NCBI GenBank assembly: GCA_947475995.1
Contig: CANJNI010000006.1
Location: 1-64,000 of the forward strand
Reading direction: 5' to 3'
DNA: 64,000 nt
From: Beijerinckiaceae bacterium
GTDB taxonomy: Bacteria > Pseudomonadota > Alphaproteobacteria > Rhizobiales > Beijerinckiaceae
Positions 59,448 to 64,000 of this stretch are shown in pieces. A program made the position numbers and the translations under genes. How positions within the stretch are numbered: position 1 is the first letter of the stretch; every line of letters starts with the position of its first letter. The notes under the pieces were generated by a model that was not told where the DNA came from, did not search any database, and was given only the letters and a program-made list of their open reading frames with translations.

Positions 59448-59906
59448 ATGATGCTGTCGCGCGTCAATGCGCCGAAGGATATTCTGGCCGGCGTCATCTT
59501 CATCGTCTTCGGCCTCGCAACATTCTTCAAGGCCCGTGACTACGAGATTGGTTCCGCCCTCGACATGGGACCGGGCTATTTTCCAGCGGCCGTCGGCCTC
59601 CTGCTCGCCTTTCTGGGCTGCGCCGGAATTCTGCGCGGCCTCCTGCAGAAAACTGCTGATCCGATTACGCCGCATCGACTTGGTCCGCTCGTGCTGATTT
59701 TCGTCGGCATCATGGTGTTCTCGTTTCTGATCGAAACGGCAGGGCTGGTGATTGCATCTGCTGCTCTGATCGCCATCACCTGTGCGCAGCGCATAAGGGA
59801 ACATCCCCTCGAGGTCCTGGCGACCTACGTTCTGCTCACGGGCTTTGTGGCATTTGTTTTCATCTATCTGTTCGAAATGCAGTTGCGCCTGTTCTGGTGG
59901 CAGTGA
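59448..59906 (+). CDS. Tripartite tricarboxylate transporter small permease (TctB)
   Basis: This 152-residue protein has four membrane helices. GGAG precedes tandem ATG codons at 59448 and 59451; the second has better spacing. The motif DMGPGYFPAAVGLLLAFLG near 42-60 is typical of TctB. It pairs with TctA encoded 15 bp downstream to make the membrane part of the carboxylate importer. Confidence 0.9.
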   Translation: MMLSRVNAPKDILAGVIFIVFGLATFFKARDYEIGSALDMGPGYFPAAVGLLLAFLGCAGILRGLLQKTADPITPHRLGPLVLIFVGIMVFSFLIETAGLVIASAALIAITCAQRIREHPLEVLATYVLLTGFVAFVFIYLFEMQLRLFWWQ

Positions 59907-59921
59907 GGGGTCGGCGCTTCC

Positions 59922-61436
59922 ATGGATGTTTTGAATAATATTCTGCACGGGTTCAGCGTCGCGCTGACGCCCACAAACCTCTTGTTCTGCTGGATCGGCG
60001 CGGTGCTCGGCACCGTGGTTGGCGTGTTGCCCGGCATCAATGTGCTGACGACTTTCGCCATCCTGTTGCCCATCACGTTCAAGATCGATCCCACTGCGGC
60101 GATCGTGATGCTTTCGGGCGTCTACTACGGCGCGCACCATTCGCTTTCGACCACGTCGATCATGCTGAACATGCCGGGCGAGCCGTCGGGGATCGTGATC
60201 TGTTTCGACGGCTATCCGATGGCCCGGCAGGGCAGGGCGGGTCCGGCGCTGGCGATTGCGGCTTTGTCGTCATTTTTCGCCGGAACGGTCGGGGTGTTCA
60301 TCATCGCGTTTTTCGCGCCGGCCCTGTCGGACGCTTCGCTCTGGTTTCAGGCGCCCGAATACACGGCTGTCTGTATTCTTGCGCTGGTCGGCGCATCGGT
60401 GGTGACCAGCAAGTCGAAGATCAATACGCTCGGCATGGCGGCGATCGGGCTGATCCTTGGCACTGTCGGAACCGACCTCCATACCGGCGTTCCGCGCTTT
60501 ACGTTCGACTCGCTTCATCTCGACGGCGGCCTCGATTTCGTGCCCTTCGCGGCGGGCCTCTTCGCCTTTGTGGAGATTGCATTCCGGCTGGGGTCCTACG
60601 AGACGCAGGTCCAGATCAAGACGAAGCTGCGCGACGTCATTCCGCGCTGGCCGGACATCAAGGCTGCAACGATGCCGACCATCCGCGGCACCGCGCTCGG
60701 CGCCGCGATGGGCGTGTTGCCCGGCACAGGTCCGTTCATCGCTTCCTACTCCGCCTATGCGCTCGAAACGCGCGTTGCGAAAGATCCCTCGCGGTTCGGA
60801 AAGGGCGCGATTGAAGGCGTTGCGGCGCCCGAGGCAGCCAATAATGCGTCGGCCTTCACGCATTATATTCCAATGCTGACGCTCGGCATTCCGGCCGGAG
60901 CGGTGTTTGCAATGCTCATGGGCGCACTGATGATGCATGGCATCCGGCCGGGGCCTGACATCATGACCGCGCATGCGGACCTGTTCTGGGGCCTGATCGC
61001 CAGCATGTGGCTGGGCAATCTGATGCTGCTGGTGCTCAACCTGCCGTTGATCGGAATCTGGATCAAGCTTCTCGAAACGCCCTACCAGTTCATTTATCCT
61101 ACGATCTTGCTGCTCACCTGTATCGGTTGCTACGCTGTCCACAATGACGTGTTCAACATCCAGGTGGCGGCCTTCGTGCTGCTCGGCGGATATGTGCTCG
61201 AAAAGCTCGACTGTAGTCCGGGGCCTGTGATCATCGCGATGATCCTCGGGCCAATTCTGGAAGAAAACGTCCGCCGTGCGCTGCTGATCTCCGGCGGGGA
61301 TGCATCAGTGTTCGTGCGCCGTCCGATCAGCGCGGCCTTCCTGTTGCTGACTGCGGTGTTGATCGTCACCTATGTGCTGCCTGCGTTCCGGCGCAAGGCG
61401 CAACCGGCGAAAGCCGCCGTACTGGAAACAGATTGA
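59922..61436 (+). CDS. Tripartite tricarboxylate transporter large permease (TctA)
   Basis: This 504-residue protein has about 12 membrane helices and GAGGGG before its ATG. TctA signatures are visible: GAVLGTVVGVLPGINVLTTF near 27-46, YYGAHHSLSTTSIMLNMPGE near 68-87, and the second-half mirror GTALGAAMGVLPGTGPFIAS near 258. It carries the sodium-coupled translocation path for the carboxylate delivered by the binding protein at 58448. Its stop overlaps an in-frame leader of the next gene's longer frame, but the true next start is 44 bp downstream. Confidence 0.92.
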   Translation: MDVLNNILHGFSVALTPTNLLFCWIGAVLGTVVGVLPGINVLTTFAILLPITFKIDPTAAIVMLSGVYYGAHHSLSTTSIMLNMPGEPSGIVICFDGYPMARQGRAGPALAIAALSSFFAGTVGVFIIAFFAPALSDASLWFQAPEYTAVCILALVGASVVTSKSKINTLGMAAIGLILGTVGTDLHTGVPRFTFDSLHLDGGLDFVPFAAGLFAFVEIAFRLGSYETQVQIKTKLRDVIPRWPDIKAATMPTIRGTALGAAMGVLPGTGPFIASYSAYALETRVAKDPSRFGKGAIEGVAAPEAANNASAFTHYIPMLTLGIPAGAVFAMLMGALMMHGIRPGPDIMTAHADLFWGLIASMWLGNLMLLVLNLPLIGIWIKLLETPYQFIYPTILLLTCIGCYAVHNDVFNIQVAAFVLLGGYVLEKLDCSPGPVIIAMILGPILEENVRRALLISGGDASVFVRRPISAAFLLLTAVLIVTYVLPAFRRKAQPAKAAVLETD

Positions 61437-61480
61437 GCCATTCCATCCAGGCCCGCCCGGCGGGCAAAAAGGAGACTGCC

Positions 61481-62389
61481 ATGCTGCTGCCCGAGGGCCT
61501 CAATCCCGGTTCCTACACGCCCTTCACGCCCGACAACAAGCTGAACGAAAAGCTGCTGGGCGAGGAATTGCAGCGCGTCGTGCGCGGTTCCGGCGGCCTG
61601 CATGGACCGGCGGGACACAGCGAATTCGCCAGCCTCACCTTCGATGAATGGAAGGGCTGGACCAATGTGCTGGTCGATGTGGCGCATCGCAACAACATCA
61701 AGGCGTGGTCGTTCTTCGGCGCCGAGAGTTTCGAAAAGACGATGCCGTTCGCGCACCATGCTCTGAAAGCAGGGGCCGACGGACTTTTCGTGATCGCGCC
61801 CTACTTCAATCTCTATTCGCAGGAAGCTGCTTTCCAGTACTACAAGGATTTTGCGGCGGAGTTCCCTGGAACGCCGATCGTGTTCTATCCTTCCCACCAG
61901 ACCGGCAATCATTTCACTCCTCAGACGATCGCGCGCATTGCGGAAATTCCCAACATCGTCGGCATGAAGCTGAATGGCGATGCGCCGTATGACGAATTCA
62001 GCCGGACAGTCCTGCTGACGAAAGACATGCCGGACTTCCGCTGGATCGCGGGCGGCCTCAACGTCCTTTATCCGCTCATGATGGGCATCCAGATGAAGGC
62101 CAGTTGCAGCCCCATGTCGAATTTCGCGCATGAGTGGAGCCTCAACTTCTGGAACGCCTATCAGCAGAAGGACTGGCCCTCGGTCGAGAAGTGGCAGAAG
62201 AAACTGGCCAAGATCGCTGCCGTGATGAATGTTGCGGGCGACCGGCACATTGGCGCGCGGGCGGGCCACAAGGCCGCTCTGGCCCTGATGGGTCGGCCTG
62301 TCGGCCTGCCGCGCCGGCCGGGAATTCCGGCGAGCGAAGAGCACATCGCCCGCATCCGGAAAGTCTTCGAGGAAGAAGGCTTGCTCTGA
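61481..62389 (+). CDS. DapA-family (class I aldolase) lyase/synthase
   Basis: The ATG at 61481 has AAGGAG 6 nt upstream, giving 302 residues. The TIM-barrel residues are present: Y136 in IVFYPSHQTG and Schiff-base K163 in GMKLNGD, matching Y133 and K161 of E. coli DapA. The usual GTTGE loop is replaced by GPAGHSEF near 42-49, so pyruvate condensation with aspartate semialdehyde is unlikely. Relatives include N-acetylneuraminate lyase, KDG aldolase, and hydratase-aldolases of aromatic degradation. As the last gene of the TTT cassette it probably splits or dehydrates the imported acid. Confidence 0.85.
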   Translation: MLLPEGLNPGSYTPFTPDNKLNEKLLGEELQRVVRGSGGLHGPAGHSEFASLTFDEWKGWTNVLVDVAHRNNIKAWSFFGAESFEKTMPFAHHALKAGADGLFVIAPYFNLYSQEAAFQYYKDFAAEFPGTPIVFYPSHQTGNHFTPQTIARIAEIPNIVGMKLNGDAPYDEFSRTVLLTKDMPDFRWIAGGLNVLYPLMMGIQMKASCSPMSNFAHEWSLNFWNAYQQKDWPSVEKWQKKLAKIAAVMNVAGDRHIGARAGHKAALALMGRPVGLPRRPGIPASEEHIARIRKVFEEEGLL

Positions 62390-62407
62390 CGCAAGGCCGG
62401 CTCGGCT

Positions 62408-62428
62408 CTCCCGTCATGGGGACGGGAG
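62408..62428. terminator. Hairpin between convergent genes
   Basis: CTCCCGTC (62408-62415) and GACGGGAG (62421-62428) form an 8 bp stem with a 5 nt loop between the convergent genes ending at 62389 and 62443. No T-run is present, so termination strength is uncertain. Confidence 0.45.
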
Positions 62429-62442
62429 CACTGTTGCGGGAT

Positions 62443-63489
62443 TCATTTGGCTGCCAGGAGTTCCTTGATCTTCGCGAGTTGATCCGGTGGCGTCGACCAA
62501 AGTCCGTTGACCAGCGTCGTGACTTCCTGGCCCGACAGAAACTCGACATCGTCGCCGAGCCTTGCAAGGTCGGCGATATAGTCCGGGTCCCTGGAGATGG
62601 CCGCAAAGGCCTCGCGTAACGCTGCCAGACGGTCTTCAGGTATGCTGGGCGGCGCCGCGAAAGGCCGACCGAACTCGAGCTGCGCCAGCATGAATCGAAC
62701 AATCGCCGAAGCTTCGGGGTCCTTGACGACTTCGAGCACCGTCGGAACGTTCGGAATTTCCGTGTTTCGGGTGAAACCGAACAGCACGAGATGGTGCATC
62801 AGACCCTGTTCGAACCATTGCTTTGCTGCGCCGCGTTTGGTGGTGCTGTAGCCTGCGGCTCGGCCTTCCGCCTCTCCGCGCTCCAGTGCGATCATCTCGT
62901 CCTGCGGTCCCTGATATCCATAGACCATGCGGAATTTCGCTCCGGCAAGCTTGTTGAGCATCACCGGGAATATGGCGTTGCCGCTGCCGGCGCTGGGAGC
63001 CGTGAGGATGATCTCGCGCTTCTGCGCATCGGCAAACGTCACGGGCTGCTTGCCGTAAGTGAAGACAGTGTAGATGTTCTTCGCCATGCTGCCGAGATTG
63101 TTGATCGTGCGAGGATCGAAATTCACCTTCGCGTCGCCCGTCAGCGTATCGGTGTAGTTGTTTCGCTGTAGCGTGCTGATGTACGAGCCGTCTCTCGGGG
63201 CCGTGTGCTGCAATTCCGTCGCCACCAGCAGTCCGCCCGCGCCGGGCTTGTTGCGAACGACAACGGCCGGGTGGCCCGGCAGGTATTTGGTCAGGTAGGG
63301 AGCAATGCCGCGGGCGAAGGCGTCCGACGATCCGCCCGATGCCGCGCCGACCACAAGATTGAGCGGATTGCGCCGATAGAACTCCTCAACGGTCTGGGCG
63401 CTGGACCCGGATGCGGTCGTGACGCAGGAGGCGAGCAGTACCGTCCACTTCGCGAGGTTGGAGAGTCTGACATTACGCTTCCGATGCAT
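62443..63489 (-). CDS. Orphan TctC/Bug-family substrate-binding protein
   Basis: The ATG at 63489 has GGAGG 5 nt upstream, giving 348 residues; an upstream ATG at 63537 has no ribosome site. The leader ends near ASGSSA. The mature domain follows the Bug layout in diverged form: RRNPLNLVVGAASGGSSDAF, then PAVVVRNKPGAGGLLVATEL and LTAPSAGSGNAIFPVMLNKL. No TctA or TctB lies beside it, so it may share the permease of the convergent cassette, work with a distant one, or act as a sensor. It is clearly diverged from the copy at 58448. Confidence 0.87.
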   Translation of the reverse strand: MHRKRNVRLSNLAKWTVLLASCVTTASGSSAQTVEEFYRRNPLNLVVGAASGGSSDAFARGIAPYLTKYLPGHPAVVVRNKPGAGGLLVATELQHTAPRDGSYISTLQRNNYTDTLTGDAKVNFDPRTINNLGSMAKNIYTVFTYGKQPVTFADAQKREIILTAPSAGSGNAIFPVMLNKLAGAKFRMVYGYQGPQDEMIALERGEAEGRAAGYSTTKRGAAKQWFEQGLMHHLVLFGFTRNTEIPNVPTVLEVVKDPEASAIVRFMLAQLEFGRPFAAPPSIPEDRLAALREAFAAISRDPDYIADLARLGDDVEFLSGQEVTTLVNGLWSTPPDQLAKIKELLAAK

Positions 63490-63703
63490 GCGAACCTCCG
63501 GCTGACGTGTTTCATGGAATGTTAGACGCCGCCGCACCGGTTTCGCCAGTCGTGAATCGAAGAGGCGTCATAAATTTAGCGGAAGGCGACCTTGGGCTTG
63601 TCCGCAGGTCGAACTGCTCAGGCAATCTATCAGCAGCCGTTGTTTTCTTATGTCGCCCGCATTGGCGGCCCGTGCGATTCTTCGGAAAATAAGCGGGGGC
63701 AAG

Positions 63704-64000
63704 ATGGTTCTTCAGGTTCGGCGCGTCGTCACGGGTCATGACAAGAACGGCAAGGCGGTGGTGGCGATCGACGAGATGGTCGATTACGCCCGTTCGCTGC
63801 GCCCCGGACATTCGGCCTTTGTGGCCTGGGCGACCGATGGCCATCCGATCGACAATGCGGACCCTGAAGACGGCCGTTTCAAGAAAGTCGTTAATGGCGA
63901 TCCGGGCAGCACCATTTTGCGGGTTGTCGAATATGGACCGGGCGTCGCATCGCGTCGGCACCGGACCGACAGCGTCGATTACGCCATCGTTCTCAAGGGT
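63704..64000 (+). CDS. Cupin-domain protein, N-terminal part (partial)
   Basis: The first 99 codons lie in the window, from an ATG with GGGGG 5 nt upstream; the gene runs off the edge. The peptide starts MVLQVRRVVTGHDKNGKAVV and has TILRVVEYGPGVASRRHRTD followed by SVDYAIVLKG. This is the usual N-terminal part of small RmlC-like cupins (about 150-180 residues) found beside aromatic catabolic genes, in which the RHRTDSVDY-like strand supplies the first metal histidine. No catalytic role can be assigned. Confidence 0.75.
   Translation, partial: MVLQVRRVVTGHDKNGKAVVAIDEMVDYARSLRPGHSAFVAWATDGHPIDNADPEDGRFKKVVNGDPGSTILRVVEYGPGVASRRHRTDSVDYAIVLKG

Noticed and set aside
1-64000. tRNA, rRNA, CRISPR array, prophage or plasmid origin
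   Set aside because: No cloverleaf, repeat-spacer pattern, phage structural gene or replication gene was recognised anywhere in the window.

Overview
The window is about 64 kb of GC-rich, densely packed DNA. It has AGGAG-type ribosome binding sites, frequent GTG and TTG starts, many 1 to 4 nt gene overlaps and many periplasmic substrate-binding proteins. Together with an HWE-type histidine kinase and several tripartite and ABC uptake systems, this points to an alphaproteobacterium, most likely order Hyphomicrobiales (Bradyrhizobium-like families). That assignment is inference from gene content. No rRNA, tRNA, CRISPR array or phage was seen.

Left edge (1-3.7 kb): the tail of an M24 peptidase, a terminator, an IS6-family element that truncates a hemerythrin-like gene, and an SLC13-type transporter. 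From about 4 to 31.7 kb there is a run of catabolic cassettes, each pairing transport genes with degradative enzymes and usually a regulator: (a) 4-12.9 kb, a Pht5-like protein, LigB-type dioxygenase, VOC protein, Rieske oxygenase, class V aminotransferase, a ferric-type binding protein and permease, and a GntR regulator; (b) 13-16.7 kb, a CaiB/BaiF CoA-transferase, MmgE/PrpD and enolase-superfamily genes, divergent from an IclR gene across a striking double palindrome; (c) 16.8-23.7 kb, that IclR gene followed by a NitT/TauT-type ABC system with two binding proteins, a second PrpD and an arylformamidase-like hydrolase; (d) 26.7-31.7 kb, two tandem ferric-type binding proteins, a second enolase-superfamily enzyme and a permease. 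An HWE kinase and response regulator separate (c) from (d).

32.2-39.4 kb is an unusual gene string: two small histidine-containing membrane proteins, a cytochrome c, a small membrane protein, NikL-like and DUF4198 periplasmic proteins, a DUF6162-like protein, a complete ZnuABC-type metal transporter, and a second metal-binding-protein homologue that has lost the metal-ligand histidines. 39.4-46.2 kb encodes mostly secreted proteins (a DUF6351 hydrolase-like protein, cytochrome c', a DUF6152-like protein, other conserved exported proteins and an aspartoacylase-like protein), ending at a perfect 42 nt palindrome.

46.2-53.6 kb, all on the minus strand, carries PgsB/PgsC-type poly-gamma-glutamate synthesis genes with a TIGR04332-like protein, a DUF6305-like protein, an orphan TRAP large permease, and upstream a MacB-like ABC exporter pair plus a DUF3299 protein. 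The right end has an IclR regulator, a large MscS-type channel, and a final cassette (57.2-62.4 kb) of VOC protein, amidohydrolase, complete tripartite tricarboxylate transporter and DapA-family lyase. A lone TctC-type binding protein and a partial cupin gene close the window.

The strongest candidates for something undescribed are the redox and metal string at 32-39 kb and the PgsBC-TRAP-DUF6305-ABC-DUF3299 string at 46-53.6 kb.
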